The position numbers and the translations under genes were made by a program. This document shows positions 26,180-39,145 of a DNA stretch of 64,000 nucleotides, one piece after another. The first letter of the stretch is position 1; the number at the start of each line of letters is the position of its first letter. The DNA comes from Bimuria novae-zelandiae CBS 107.79 (lineage: Eukaryota > Ascomycota > Dothideomycetes > Pleosporales > Didymosphaeriaceae), in assembly GCA_010015655.1 (NCBI GenBank), contig ML976685.1, forward strand, positions 257,820-321,819, written 5' to 3'. The notes beneath the pieces were generated by a model. It was not told the origin of the DNA. It searched no databases and was given only the letters and a program-made list of their open reading frames with translations.

Positions 26180-27314
26180 TTGCTTCAACACAACTGCTCA
26201 AGCCTCTTGGGCGCAATCTCCGCCGCCTGCTTTAACCTTTCAACGATCTCCGCCTTGTCGAACCGATCTTGCCCGTCTACTGACAAACACGTCCGTTTGT
26301 CCTGCGAAAGATTCCATCCGGGCTGCTTGTTGGTTGGGTTGTCGCGCAACTGGTCCTACGGGATAACGGGTCACGGGTTCGGGGCAGCGGATCACAAGCC
26401 CCGCGTATCGGCCGACTCCACTCTGATCGCCCTCGCCCAGCTCACCGCTACGCAGCTGCAGGTTTCACGCGCCTGTATCTCTTTTCTAGACGAGAGCCAT
26501 CAGCACTTCCTTGCAGAAGCTACGCCAACTCTCCGGCTTCGTCTGAAGCCGAGGACGCTGTTGCGGCTCTGTGGCTGGAGAGTGTTGACGTTCCGCGGTC
26601 GCAGGATGTTTGCGAAGAGGTGTTGCAGCTGAGGAATGACGCAGCCCTCGTGATCAACGACCTCTCGCAAACTGAGCGATACGCCTATAGCAGTTTCGTG
26701 AAAGAGGGTCCGAAATGGCGCTTCTATGCAGGACTGCCCTTGATCAGTCCACGCGGCACTGCAGTGGGCATGCTATCCATCTGGGATGGCGAACCGCGCC
26801 CTGAACCGGGCCCCTCTAGCGAGTAGGTCAGCCTTCTTCAAGACTTTGCGGCAACCATCATTAAATGCCTGGATACGTACACGATCAGAAGCCAGTATCA
26901 ACGCAGCGAGCAGTTCGCTCACGGTCTGCTGTCCTTTGCCTAGGGAGCATCCGCACTGAAGCCTATGCAGGTGTTCGCAGACGACTCTTCGAATCAATCC
27001 GGTTCGACCATAGCTGTTTCGGCTAGGTCCGATTACAGTCTTAGGGCTTTCTCTTCGATGCGTTCAAAAACGATTCAAGCTTCATCGACGACGATCAAGT
27101 CGCACGCCTCATCTTGCCTCCCCATGCCAAAGACATGTTCTCTCGTGCTGCCAATATCATAATGGCATCTAGCAGTCTAGATGGCGTGCTCATCCTCGAC
27201 GCGTCTGTTGTAACGACTGGTCACCGCCAATCCCCAGTGCCAACGAAGATGATGCGGGTTCGGGAGACTCTTCGTATTCCGTCTCGTCGTCTAGCGATGC
27301 TGAAGTGCGCGTGA
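26180..27314 (+). pseudogene. Relic of a fungal hybrid histidine kinase, N-terminal GAF region
   Basis: Plus-strand fragments align in order with the N-terminal region of fungal hybrid histidine kinases: VSADSTLIALAQLTATQLQVSRACISFLDESHQHFLAEATPTL (26410-26530); after a frameshift, WLESVDVPRSQDVCEEVL...LVINDLSQTERY and KWRFYAGLPLISPRG (26570-26826), a GAF domain; then a nonsense codon and LLQDFAATIIKCLDTY; and finally LPPHAKDMFSRAANII...DGVLILDAS (27117-27210), the start of the second GAF-like segment. The kinase and receiver domains are absent. Several frameshifts and stops make it a pseudogene. It stops near 27314 where an unrelated minus-strand relic begins. Confidence 0.75.
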
Positions 27315-27316
27315 CC

Positions 27317-27909
27317 GGTAATTACGTTTTGCAGTTCGGAAGGATTTATCGATAAATTCAGGCGCGAAAAGAGTTCCGTTGCGTTGCCGTAGTCTAAGAA
27401 GGGTTTAACACCCAGCTCGTAAGGCGTTGCAGTATTCGGGTCAATCCAAGTGTGGAACGCACCATCCCATTGAAAATGGACTGTGGTTAGCCCATAACCA
27501 CCAGCTACGAAGAAAATCATGTTTCGAGAACGCTCACCAAGACCTCCTGTTTCTCTACCAAAGTGATGCTCTTTCCGCAGTCTTCTCGCACTCGAAAAGC
27601 AGCATATGCGCCCGCAGCGCCACCACCAAAAATGACACATCTTTGTCCACAGTGAAGATGAGGGATGAGCAGCGGTTCCCGCAGCGTCGTGCACGTGAGG
27701 GCAGTATGTTGGGATACTCGCTTTTCTGATAGATAGAGTCCTGCCGGGTTGTGTACACGCGGTAGCTGAGCCTCTGAGGTGTGATCGAAAGTATGGGTGG
27801 GAAAAGCGTTAGCATCAGGCACAGGGCGGAGAGCCTGTCGATCCGCGTTCCGGTAAACAGCCATACCACCATCTGAACACCATCCGGACCACGAGTAGAC
27901 AGCAGCCAA
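27317..27909 (-). pseudogene. Relic of an FAD-dependent (amine-oxidase-like) oxidoreductase, N-terminal part
   Basis: Minus strand. The segment RCVIFGGGAAGAYAAFRVREDCGKSITLVEKQEVL (about 27645 down to 27538) is a Rossmann FAD-binding GxGxxG fold ending at the acidic residue that binds the ribose. HTWIDPNTATPYELGVKPFLDYGNATELFSRLNLSIN (about 27465 down to 27330) continues the same family. Between them 27481-27537 has intron signals (GTGAGC, GCTAACC, CACAG, 57 nt), but splicing leaves the two parts one base out of phase. The remaining two thirds of the enzyme are missing. I judge it a truncated pseudogene. Confidence 0.7.
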
Positions 27910-27980
27910 CCCAGGCGTATTAGAGCACCACAGCCGATCTGTTCCGGAAGTACTAGCCAGATGTTTTTACTCGCCAACAT

Positions 27981-28382
27981 CTTAGCACCTCACACTTACA
28001 CAGTATAGTCAAATGTCAGCGACGATAGCGTGAAAGTAATACTATGTACCAAGGAGTTTTATTTTCTTCACATCGAGTGAAAAATCCTTGGAGCAATGCT
28101 GAATCGTAGCCTCGCACGACTCTTTTGGAACAGATTGATAGGCTGAACCCCTGCAAATACCCTGCAGTAACAAACGCTAGAGACCCACACTACTGTATTG
28201 TTTGCGCGAGGAAAACCAAAAAGCGGCGGAATGTGCGTCCACCGTGCGTGCCAACGAGGTTCAAGCCGTGAGACACGTACGCGGCGATAACGGGCTTAAC
28301 TTATGCGCTCACTAAACCTCCTTCGGCAGACCGGAAGATGGCAATAGCTATCAACTAAGTCTCCTTCTCCGCATACTCCAAC
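27981..28382. other. Gene-free spacer left of transposon E2
   Basis: Normal composition, no frame with a motif, no repeats seen. Ends at the TA (28383-28384) used by E2. Confidence 0.4.
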
Positions 28383-28652
28383 TACCGTGGCGGTTCAGCA
28401 AATGGGCCGGTTCGGCACTTAGGCCACCTTATTAAAAACACGCAGTAACACAAACAGCGTTATAAAGTTACCTATAATAGCTAAATTATTCTAATAAATT
28501 ATTTTAATACTAAACTAACTACTGTAAAAAAGATATACTACTTAAATTTCTATAAAAGCTTAATATTCTAGCCACGCTAAGTAGTAACCACGGGTAAAAA
28601 ATTATGTAGTTAATTACCTTAAGTATTAATAGTAGCCTTTATAGTAATTTTT

Positions 28653-29083
28653 TGTTAGGATCCGTTGAGACCTAACATAACGCAAAGCGGGGCATGGGCA
28701 CTTATCCGTGCGACTAGCCAAGGTTCCTGACTTAGCCACGGATTACGTGACCAAGTCACGCGTCCCAGAAATATCGGGCGTCCTAGAAGTATCTTGGCAT
28801 ATAGGACTTTAGGATTCTTAGGACACCTGGGATTCATGGGACGGGTTATGTATATAGGGACACGAGGATAGTCTTCTATCGTCGTATTTAATCTATTTAT
28901 TAATCTATTATTTAGATCTAAAAAAGTAACCGTATTAATTTAATTATACTATATATACTTTTAATATTAACGCCCTAGTAATAAGTACAAGCTATTACTA
29001 TAACCCTCTCTTATCTTACTAGTACTCTTACCTAAGAACTAACCTTAGCCCTTAAAGACTAACTACCCCTAAGAATCTTAATA
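28653..29083 (+). repeat. 5' LTR of gypsy-2
   Basis: 431 bp, starts TGTTAGGATCC and ends TAATA. It matches 36882-37312 end to end, with differences in the parts I compared that are almost all C/T or G/A. Confidence 0.93.
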
Positions 29084-32000
29084 TCTTAAATACCCTTAAT
29101 ATAAGTACTACTAGGACCCTTACCTCTTCTATAGCTTCGGATAACTATGTCACCCCTATAGGGGATGGCAAGAACAAGGCACACAAACCTAACTTATATA
29201 ATAGTAATTATACTCTTTTTAACACCTAGCTCTTGCAGCTAGACCTCTACTTTTTTAATTAGAACTAAGACTTTAAAGATAAAAAGAAAGTTATCTTTAC
29301 TATAACCTATATACAAGGAAGCGCTGAAGAGTAGATCTATCCTTATCTAGTTAAGTACTTAGACATAGACCACGATAATAAGAACGAGAAGTACGTTAAT
29401 AAATATGCTAATATAATTAATATTATTAAAGACTATAATAACTTTAAAATATGCCTTTAATAAATATTTAGAATTACTAATAAAACTACTATTACTAAAT
29501 AAGCAATCTAAATAACTTACTAATACTAATTTATAGCTAAATATATAGCTAAGTTCCACAAATACGCTGTATAACTTAACTAGGAGGATAAATATCTTAA
29601 AATAATATATAAATAAGGCCTTAAACGTAATATACGCGAAGAACTCCTACGTAGTAATATAAAAATAAAGACTTTAGAAGAACTATATAAAGAGACTATT
29701 TATATTAATAGGGAATAGTTTGCCTTATAAGAAGAGTTCCGCAGGAACCTAAAAAACGCTAGCTTTAAATAATAGGCACTTATAGTTTATAGGGCACTAC
29801 TAAAGGCATCTTAACGCTAGTAACGTAACTATTATAGCTCTTAACTTATAGAAGATGTCTAGTTTAATAATCTAAAAAAGGGAACAGGAAAGGCTACAGG
29901 TTTCTAAAAGCCTAACTAACGGATCTTAGATAGAACCTAATAATAGGGGACCGAGACGCGTAAATGCTTCATATGTAGCAAACCAGGCCACATAGCCAGG
30001 AACTATAGATCTAAGAATAAGATTACTAGGTAGCTAAACGTACTAATCGTCAACAAAGAAGAAACAACCGACGAAGAATAGTAGGTAGTAAACGCTATTA
30101 AATAAGTTAATATCTACGACAAAGGATTAAAGCGATTAGAAATATCTAACTTATAACTCTATAAGGATGCATATAAAGGTTTAGACGAAAAGGAGAAGGA
30201 GAAGGAACTAATATATTAATTTCTTACACCTTACCCTAGCTAGAGTAAACTAGTTACTAATAAGATAATTAACGTTTTTAACTTCTTAGAAAAACACTAC
30301 CTAAGGGAAGGAGACTTTAGGTTTATAGTAATTAAATAATAAAACTATATAGAAGCATTTTACCACGCTTACTAACCTAACTTAGTTAGTAAAGTAGCAC
30401 GAGAAATAGCAGATTATTACTACGCCTATAAAGACCCTAAGAAGAAATATCTAAATAAAAACCTAAACTATAAACTAAAGTATAACCTAGACTACTGCAA
30501 CCCTATGCACGAGACTATTTAATAGACCCTCTATAGAGAAGACTAATATACTATTTATTACTAAGCTAAGGAATATAGCTACTTTCCCTAAATATATTAA
30601 TAATATAAATAAAAATAGTTTAACTATCCTATTGCTTACTGCGATATTTACCTTTAGGATAAACGTAAAATATAATACTTTTTATACCTTAATTAAGTAT
30701 TAAACTAAGTAATATTATTACTAGTTAACAGGAAATGCGCATTAGATAAATAGTAAATATACTTATACTCTAATTATAAGGAATATAAAGAGTAAAAGAA
30801 TAAGTATAGATTTAATTATATACTAAAAGGAACTACGACCCTTTAGATTAAAATAGTAATAAAGGAAGAAGATAGTGAAGTTTCCCTAAATAAGACTTAA
30901 TAATAGCCTTAGGAAAAGGATAAAGGACGCCTTAAACTTATAAAGCTAGTTATAGAGAAAATGTCGTTTTTAGACCTAGGCTTAGGCGGGAAAACGCCTT
31001 TAAAGAATTAAATGCTACTAATAGTTAGGTATTAATTAAGCTACTAGTATAGCTTAAAGGAACATATATAAAAGCTATACTAGACTTAGGAGCATAAGAA
31101 AGCTATATATTAAGAAAAGTATTTGATAGAGAAGGACTCTACGAACGTAAGAAGGTTATACCCTATGCTATTTATATCGCGAATAGATAACTAATGCCTA
31201 GCAAAGTAACAATTAAGTACAAAATTAAAACTACCCTTATAATCTATAGATACTAAGAATTAATTACCTTTAATATAATTAAGAAAGCTAAATATAATAT
31301 AATTTTAGGATTACCCTAATTAAGAAAGCATAACCCTATAATTAACTAAGAAAAGAAAAAGCTATTTTTTAAGCGCTATAACTATATATTATAAGCAAAG
31401 CCTACCCATTAATAAAGCATAATAGTAAATAAAAGAGCTATTAATAATATAGTCTCGTAACTAAAAGTTAATAAACACGAAATTAACTTAGTAAACGCTA
31501 ATAAGAACTACTAGGTTATAAAGCGTAAGTATAAAAAGAATAGCACACCTCTTACTATCCCTAATAAATATAAAGAATAGAGTTATTTATTTTAAGAAGA
31601 AAAAGGAGTAAACGCCCTTCTTAAGTATATACACTAAAATTACCACATTATTCTTAAAGAAGGGAAAACGCCGCCCTTTAGACTACTATATAGCTAGAGT
31701 AAAAAGGAACTCTAATAGACACGCGAATTCCTAAAGAAAGCCCTTAATAAGTAATAAATACGTAAGTTAAAATTACTAGTAGTATTACCCTTAATATTTG
31801 TTGCAAAGAAGGATAGAACACAACGTTTATATATTAACTATAAAAGGCTAAATAATATAATAATTAAGAATAAATACCTACTACTAAATATATAAGAATC
31901 TCAAGACAGGCTAGGACGAGCTAAGATATTTACGCAATTTAATTTATAAAATAGATACTACCTTATATAAATTATAGCAGGTGACGAGTAGAAGATAGCT

Positions 32001-32231
32001 TTTTAAACTAGATATAAACTATTTAAGTACTAAGTTATGCCCTTTAGACTTACTAATATACTAGCAACATTTTAAGTAATAATTAATAATATACTACGGA
32101 ACTATCTTAATATATTTATAGTTGCCTACCTTAATAACATCCTGGTATTCTCTAAGTAAGAGAACGATCATGTGTAGTACGTATAAATAGTACTATAAGC
32201 GCTAGATAGCGCTAACCTATAACTAAAACTA

Positions 32232-34103
32232 AGCCGCCCTACCAACCTATCGCGCACCTTACCTCTCGCGCGCGTCGCGTTCGCGTACATAGAAATCTAC
32301 TAATTGCGATATCTCCACAACCACACGTCATTATCACGTATAATCGTAGTTATGAAGCCTTAATACACTCCTTATAATCTCAAGCACGCGATATATAAAG
32401 TTAAGGTGCTATAAGGCGCCTTAGTACGATCCGTAGCGTCCAACTACGCGATTCCACCCTCTACACTTCGAGACCGTCTCAATAGCCGCACCGACGCAGT
32501 ATCCGCACAATTACTACGTTAGAAGCTCTCTCTAGATTAGGAGAGATGGCTCGCTGATTGGATAATTGAGGAACATAGCCTTTGGCGTGCTCTAAGCCAT
32601 GCTATAGTACGCGAAATGGCTAACTGCATTGTACGCGCTAACGGCGACGACGTTCCCATAGGTAAGAACTAGGTTAACAGCTTTAAAGCTTATAATCTAA
32701 TTATTACTACCTTAATTAGTTAATCGCTTAATAAAGCACGCGTTAATAGGTTAGATAAGTTAACTCTTAAGGGGTTCTTTGTCCTATTAAAGGCTATTGT
32801 TAGCGAACACCATATCAAGCCATCCAATATCTGGAATATGGACGAACACGGCCTCCGACAAGGCAGCCGTAGCAATGGGAGGGTACTAGGACCTATAACG
32901 ACGTCAGGATCCAAGCGCATATACGTGAAAGAGTCTGGAATAACTAATTAGGTATTAATTCTAGAATGCGCTAGCGCCGAAGGCCGCTTAATTAAGCCTC
33001 TCGTTATATTTAAGGGTGCAAGCCTTCAAAGTACTTGGTTTCCCGTCGATAACGCGCCTAATTGGCACTATACAGTATCTAAAAATGGCTAGACATTGAA
33101 TGATATCGGTCTGCGGTGGCTAGAGACTAAATTTCTGCCAGAAAGTACGCCTGACGACCCATCTAACTGGCGGCTGCTCATCTGCGATGGCCACGGCTCA
33201 CATGCGACGATAGACTTCATGTGGATGGCTAAAACTAATCGGATCTTCGTCCTATACTTGCCTCCTCACACTTCGCACCTACTTCAGCCTCTTGACCTAT
33301 CATTCTTTGGCCCACTGAAGCAGAACTACCGTCGGGAGCTGGATAGGCTGTCAGCCCTATCTGATGCAGCACCAGTCAAGCGCAATCGCTTCCTCACACT
33401 ATATGCAGAGACTCGAAGCCGTGTCACAGCCGATCATATCACGATAGGGTTCCGTACAGCTGGTATACACCCATACAACCCTAGAAAAGTCCTTGATTCT
33501 TCCCAATTACCATGCAATCAGAAGGCCATAGTACTTCCAATGACTCCAAGCCCACCCCGGAAGCGCAAACGATCACCTATAGTTCGTACACCTTCTAAAC
33601 CTCAAGAGATACTCTGTCTATTGGCAAATCTGACAGATAGACAAGGATCTAGGGCGCAACGGCAAGTCCAGAAGGTGCTAATAAAGGGTTAGTCGCAGCA
33701 ATCGACCAAGCTGGCTGCAGCCGAGGCGCGCATTGCCAGACTTGAGGCTTAGGTCGAGGATCTCAAGCCTAATAAACGCACGAAAGTTAAAGTAGACCTC
33801 AACGTTAGCTTTGCAGAGCTTTACGATATCAAGGTTGCACAGGAGCGGTCACAAAAGGCTCTAGCAAAGGGCGAGCTTCGACAAGGGCGCAGGGCGACGA
33901 CGAGGTCTACTAGAGGCCGTGGACGAGGCGGGCGACGAGGAAAATCATCAGGATGGCTCGGTAGACTGTCTAGCTTTATTTTTGGATAGATTTAAAATCT
34001 TAAATATGAATAATTGCTATACAGGGTACAATTTTGACGACAAGGTTGCCTATTCGGGCGCGTGCGCGTGAGGTGGGGTGCGCGATAGGTTAGTGGGGCG
34101 GCT
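32232..34103 (+). mobile_element. Pogo-type DNA transposon E4, nested in the RT of gypsy-2
   Basis: Inverted ends start AGCCGCCC[T/C]A and contain AACCTATCGCGCACC, with TA at 32230-32231 and 34104-34105. Length 1872 bp. It splits gypsy-2 just after the reverse-transcriptase YLDD box. It is the least degraded of the inner elements and carries an almost readable transposase. In the right-hand end ACCT[AT/CA]CGCGCAC occurs twice 16 bp apart. Confidence 0.93.
32352..33989 (+). pseudogene. Pogo/Fot1-like transposase of E4 (about ten nonsense codons)
   Basis: One continuous frame of 546 codons from ATG 32352 to TAG 33987. Order: N-terminal psq-like helix-turn-helix (VRSVASNYAIPPSTLRDRL, about 32429); CENP-B/Tc5 domain (ERWLADWIIEEHSLWRALS... 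to VPIGKN-VNSF, 32540-32690); the DDE domain with IWNMDEHGL (first Asp, about 32828), LLICDGHGSH (second Asp, about 33176) and HTSHLLQPLDLSFFGPLK (third Asp, about 33270); and a basic C-terminal tail rich in RGRGRGGRRGK (33900-33950). About ten in-frame stops, mostly TAG where TGG or CAG is expected, are the usual product of RIP. An open stretch of 198 codons runs 33096-33692. The catalytic residues survive but the protein cannot be made intact. Confidence 0.92.
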
Positions 34104-36329
34104 TAGAAAAATATAAATTCTATATTACAGAACTAGAGTTCTTAGGACATGTTATTAACACTAAAGGTATCTAAGTAAGCCCTTTAAAGATTAAGGAAGT
34201 AAAAAAGTAAAAATTACTTATTAATTTTAAAAAAGTATAAGCTTTCCTTAGATTTATAGGATTTAATAGATAGTTTATTACGGACTACTCGAGAATTACA
34301 CTACCACTTACAAACCTTATAAAGAAAGATAAACCTTTTAACTAGATAAAAGAATATAAGTAAGTATTTTAAACACTATAAGAAGTATGCATTACGCTAC
34401 TAGTCTTTATACACTTCTAAGATAATAAATCCTTGCGTATTAAAACAGACGCAAGCGACTTGGCGGTTAGGGTATACGCGAAGTAGGAAAAGAATAGTAA
34501 ATAGCACCTAGTTACATACTACGCACACAAGTTTATATCGAAAGAATTATAATATAAAGTACACGATAAGGAACTACTCGCGATAGTAAAAGCTATTAAA
34601 TACTAAAGAATCTACGCACATAGTTGCTTTAAACTTATAATCTTTATAAACTATAAGAATCTAACACGGTTTATAACTATAAAGGAACTAACTTAATAAT
34701 AAGTAAGATAGTTAGAAACGCTAAGATAATATAAATTTAAAATTATATACACCCTAAGTAAAGAAAACGGACGAGCAGACGCTCTTAGCAGAATAAATAA
34801 TAAAAAAGAAAAGATTAAAATATACTTTATAATACAAAAAAAAACACTAATAGTTCTTTAAAACTAATAGCCGAACTTAATTAACTCTTTATACTCACAC
34901 GAGAAGTACCTAAGGAACTATAAACTAAAATTATATAATAATACTATAACGACCTAGTGTACGGACACCTAGAAATTAGAAAAACTATAGAACTTATCTA
35001 GCGGAATTATAGCTTTAAAAAAATTAAAGAAGTAGTAACCACCTACATCCGCAAATATGCAGATTACTAGCGCAACAAACACGTAATATATCCTAAGTAT
35101 AGAGAAATGCAAGCTATATAAATACCTGTTATACTATAGGAAGACATCGCTATAGACTTTATTATAAGACTACTAAAATTAAAAGATCCTGCAACTAGAA
35201 TTACTTACAACGTAATACTAAATATTATCTATTAATTTACTAAATACGTAAAATTACTACTATACTGAAAGATAACTATAGCTAAAGAACTCGCATTCCT
35301 TATCCTAAATTAACTTATACAACACTACAGTATTCCAAAGACAATTATTAGCAATAGAGACAAACTCTTTACCTTAAACTACTAAATAACACTTATAGGC
35401 CTTATTAGAATAAAATAAAAACTATTAACGGCATACTATCTGCAAACCGACGGACAAACAGAACGTATAAACTAAATAATTAAAACGTACCTACGCATCT
35501 ACTATAACAACTAAAGGAATAACTAGATTTCCTTATTACTTATAGCACAATTAGCATACAATAACAAGATATCAGCAGTAACAGGATTTACACTATTCTA
35601 TATAAACTACGAGAGATACTTATATCTTTTTAATTAAACACTTTCTATAGTAATTAGGACAGAAGAAGTAATAAATATAGCAGAAACTATAAAAAAAACA
35701 CATGCATAACTCCGAGAGAATCTTAAAAAAGCTTAATAGTAAAGTATTTCCTACATAAACAAAAAAAATAGCACCTTAGCTAAAAAAGGGGGATAAAGCA
35801 TATCTACTTATAAAAAATCTTTAAACCTAAAAGAAAAACACAAGAAACTAAATTATATTAAAATTAGACTATTTTTTATTATTAAATAAGTATTACTAAT
35901 TAACTACTAATTAAAACTATCGCTAGACGCAAAGATACACCTAGTATTCTATATAGACTAACTTAAACCTATAGACCCTAAAACACTAATTAAAATAACC
36001 TTCTATTACTAGCTAGAGGAAGAAAACAAATTTAAAGTTAAAATATTTCTAAGATATAGAGAAGTTAGATAAGAAGACTTTTAAAATAATAAATTTTTAT
36101 AAAAATAGTTAGTTAAGTAGAAAGGATACCTACACTTAGAAAATATATAAAAACTAGAATCTAAACTTTACAAGAACTACTAGTAGCTCTTAAAAAAGAC
36201 ACGAAATAAGATCTACAATTACTACTACTATACTAGAGTAATAAAGAAAGCTTTATAGGAAAAGAGACTTACGATATAACTATACTAAAAGTAAACACTA
36301 CGCAGTAGAAGAGGAAGGTTTTAACTAAA

Positions 36330-36840
36330 TAATAGACTAGTCTATTACCTTAGCACCTAAAGTAGTATTTAGATTAACTAATACTATCGCCTGCGCTAGT
36401 TCCTTACGAGTCTTTAAGGCTTCTAACTTATTTACTATAAATATTTTATAATTAAATAACTTTTACTTTTTCTTACGCAACTTCTTACGCTAATTACATA
36501 AATACGCTATTTTCTCTCGTGCTAGATAAGCACGCAAGAGCTCTATATAAGTAAGCTTTTCTTTTAAAGTTTTACCTCCTTCTTAGCTTCTAACTTTTCT
36601 AATTTTTCTAACTTAGTATTTATTTTTAAATAATTTAGTAAAGGAATATCCTCTAGCTTATACTTTTAATTACTATACTAAACTTAATTTATATACTTTA
36701 AGTATAATAATAATAGCTAGCAGGATAATTGCTTCTTAGCGTAGTATAAATAGGTAACTATAATAAATATATAATTTTACTTAAGATAATTAGCTTATAA
36801 ATAATAATATTAGGTAGATTAGGGAAGCGGCTTCGTAGGT
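36330..36840 (-). pseudogene. Antisense, Lys/Glu-rich frame relic between chromodomain and 3' LTR of gypsy-2
   Basis: On the strand opposite to gag-pol, the stretch reads KEKLTYIELLRAYLAREKIAYLCN-RKKLRKKK and similar charged, heptad-like sequence interrupted by stops. Some fungal chromoviruses carry an extra antisense frame coding a coiled-coil protein at this place; I recall this in general terms only. Composition bias after RIP could also produce Lys-rich readings, so the call is tentative. Confidence 0.3.
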
Positions 36841-36881
36841 AATTAACTTATAAGGATATTAAGTCTAAAAAAGGGGGCTAA

Positions 36882-37312
36882 TATTAAAACCTATTAAGAC
36901 CTAATATAACGCGAGGCGGGGTATAGGCACTTATCCGTGCAACTAGCTAAGGTTCCTAACTTAGCCACGGATTACGTGACTAAGTCACGCGTCCCAGAAA
37001 TATTGGGCGTCCCAGAAGTATCGTGGCATATGGGACTTTGGGATTCTTAGGACACCTGGGATTTATGGGACGGGTTATATATATAGGGACACGAGGATAG
37101 TCTTCTATCGTTATATTTAACCTATTTATTAATCTATTATTTAGATTTAAATAAGCAATCTTATTAACTTAATTATGCTATATACACTTTTAATACTAAC
37201 GCCCTAGTAATAAGCGTAAGCTATTACTATAACCCTTTCTTATCCTACTAGTACTCCTACCCGAGAACTAACCTTAGCCCTTAGGGACCAGCTACCCCTA
37301 GGGATCTTAACA
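36882..37312 (+). repeat. 3' LTR of gypsy-2
   Basis: 431 bp, starts TATTAAAACC (mutated TGTTAGGATC) and ends TTAACA. It is followed by TTTTT, the target duplication, and then by the right part of E2. Confidence 0.93.
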
Positions 37313-39145
37313 TTTTTATATAAGTTTAATTTTTCTATTTTATTATAAAAGGCTTTAAAGCCTTCCTCTTTACCTTTTAGAAAGTTTATATAGCTTTTTT
37401 AGAGTTTTCTTTTTTTATTTTCTTGCGCTTACACTTATACTACCTTTTAGCCTTTATCTTTACCTTTTCTTTTTACTTTTAAAACTTAAGGACTTTATTT
37501 AAGGCCTATTTAGCCTTTTTATAAACCTTTTTAAGTTATTACTCCTGTTCCTCTTACTCTTTTACTCTTTTACGCGTCTTAGCCTCCCTTAGCTTCCTTA
37601 GTAACTATATTACTCTGCTGCTATAGTACTCCTTATATTATTATAAGTCTAGAGGTTTACTTTTCTTCTTATATTTTTTACTAGTAAGAATAGCATCCCT
37701 TAGGCCTATTACTTTAGTATAAAGTAAGTTATTTTAAATAGTAATGTAATAAAGCGAGCGCTAAAGCTTTTTAATATTTTTATTATTTTAATTCTTAACT
37801 TAGGGGCGTATAATAGTCTCGAGTTTATACTAATTTTTACTACTAAATACTAAGTTAAAGCTCTTACGTAAATCCTGCTTTAGTATTAAGTAGGTAAATT
37901 ATTTAAGTATAACTTTAGGGTTAAGTAACTATATCCTAGTTACCTTAAAGGAGTTAAAAACTATTTATTCTTTATAAAAGGAGGTAGTTAAAGCTTTTTA
38001 GAATAGCTTAAAGAAGTCTTATTTCTTAACTAGTAATAAGCTTTAGGCATTATAGAGGTGGTTTATAAAAGCGTTTAAGTAGGATAATAAGAGAGGCTTA
38101 AATATTACTATATTTAGTAGTTACAGTGTGTAAGTGCTGTAAGGGGGGAATACTATAAGTAGAATTTAATTCTATGTATAGTACTTGATAAAGTTTATTG
38201 TTATGTGAGACCCATGGCTATCTAGGATAAGTAGGCGCTAGGATTAACAAGCTTTCTCCTTAGTGTAGTAATTAAATACTTGCTCTAGCTATGCAAGCCC
38301 TATATCGTTTTTAGTTTATTTAGTTAAAGATAAGCTAATAAAGACCTTATATTTTCTAGCTTTAATATTATCTACCTATAATAATTAAAGACCCTTATTA
38401 GCAGCTGTATATAATAAATCTAGTAGTAATACTAATTTATTATTATATATATAGGTAAGTAGAGTTATTTACTTTCTATTTTTATTTTAAAAGAATGCTA
38501 TAACCTCCTTATAGTCTTATATTTCTTTACTAAAGATTCTTTTACCTTTTTTAATAACTTTAATTAAAAAGCCCTTCTTATCTATATTATACGTATAATA
38601 TGGCTCTATATTATATTCCTCTATTTTCTTAGTAAGTTGTTAAATGAATAACTAATATTTATTACCTAAATTAGCTTAGTAGCGTATACTATCTATTACA
38701 GTAGCCTAGTAAGAAATAATAATAATTAAATTATAATTAAAAAATTAGGTAACCTAGCTCTTTCTAATAGTGCTATTTTATAATTATAAAGGCAAAATTT
38801 TATATTATTTCTCTTATAAGTAGTAGCTAATAAGCTATAAGTTACTCTATATAGCTTATAAGCTCTAACTTTTATTATAGGTTAATTTTTCTGCGTTAGA
38901 GTTTCTACTCTTCTATTAAGGTATTTTTACCCTAGTATAGTCTTTTAATAATTTACGTGGCACGCTATATTTCTTCGCGATTTTTTAGTATAACTATTTT
39001 TTAGCTAACTTATATAATTTAATTTTTTTAAGTGCGTCGTTAATTAGAGCTATATTAGTTAAGTTATTAGAGGGTAAAGCAAGGGGTTGAAAAAGCAGGG
39101 GTGGCCCAAGTGCTAAACCAGCCTATTTACTAAACTAGTACGGTA

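Larger units (their letters stand above)
28653..37312 (+). mobile_element. Ty3/gypsy chromovirus retrotransposon gypsy-2, nested in E2, interrupted by E4
   Basis: Two 431-bp LTRs (28653-29083 and 36882-37312) with TGTTA/TAACA ends and a 5-bp duplication TTTTT at 28648-28652 and 37313-37317. Plus-strand relics in order: Gag with zinc knuckle CFICSKPGHIARN-Y at 29964-30005 (last Cys changed to Tyr); reverse transcriptase with AYLNNILVFS (YLDDILVFS) at about 32127; insertion of E4; RNase H/integrase including SNRDKLF at about 35349 and YLQTDGQTERI at about 35443 (two of the D,D,E residues); and a chromodomain-like end (FKVKIFLRYRE...LVKxKGYLHLEN) at about 36019-36190. Stops are scattered throughout, so it is inactive. 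The chromodomain places it among chromoviruses. Confidence 0.93.
28385..39143 (-). mobile_element. Fot1/pogo-type DNA transposon E2, split by gypsy-2
   Basis: Sister copy of E1. Its ends (28385 onward; to 39143) carry the same inverted repeat, with TA at 28383-28384 and 39144-39145. The element is split: 28385-28652 on the left and 37318-39143 on the right, net about 2.09 kb, about 176 bp shorter than E1 because the segment equivalent to 1099-1275 of E1 is missing. On the minus strand the transposase relic reads TYNIDKKGFLIKVI near 38560-38600. The terminal repeat carries CGGTTC twice at 17-bp spacing as in E1. Dead. Confidence 0.92.

Noticed and set aside
33096..33692. 198-codon frame as a stand-alone gene
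   Set aside because: It is only the open part of the E4 transposase; the same reading frame extends on both sides with DDE and CENP-B motifs and nonsense codons.
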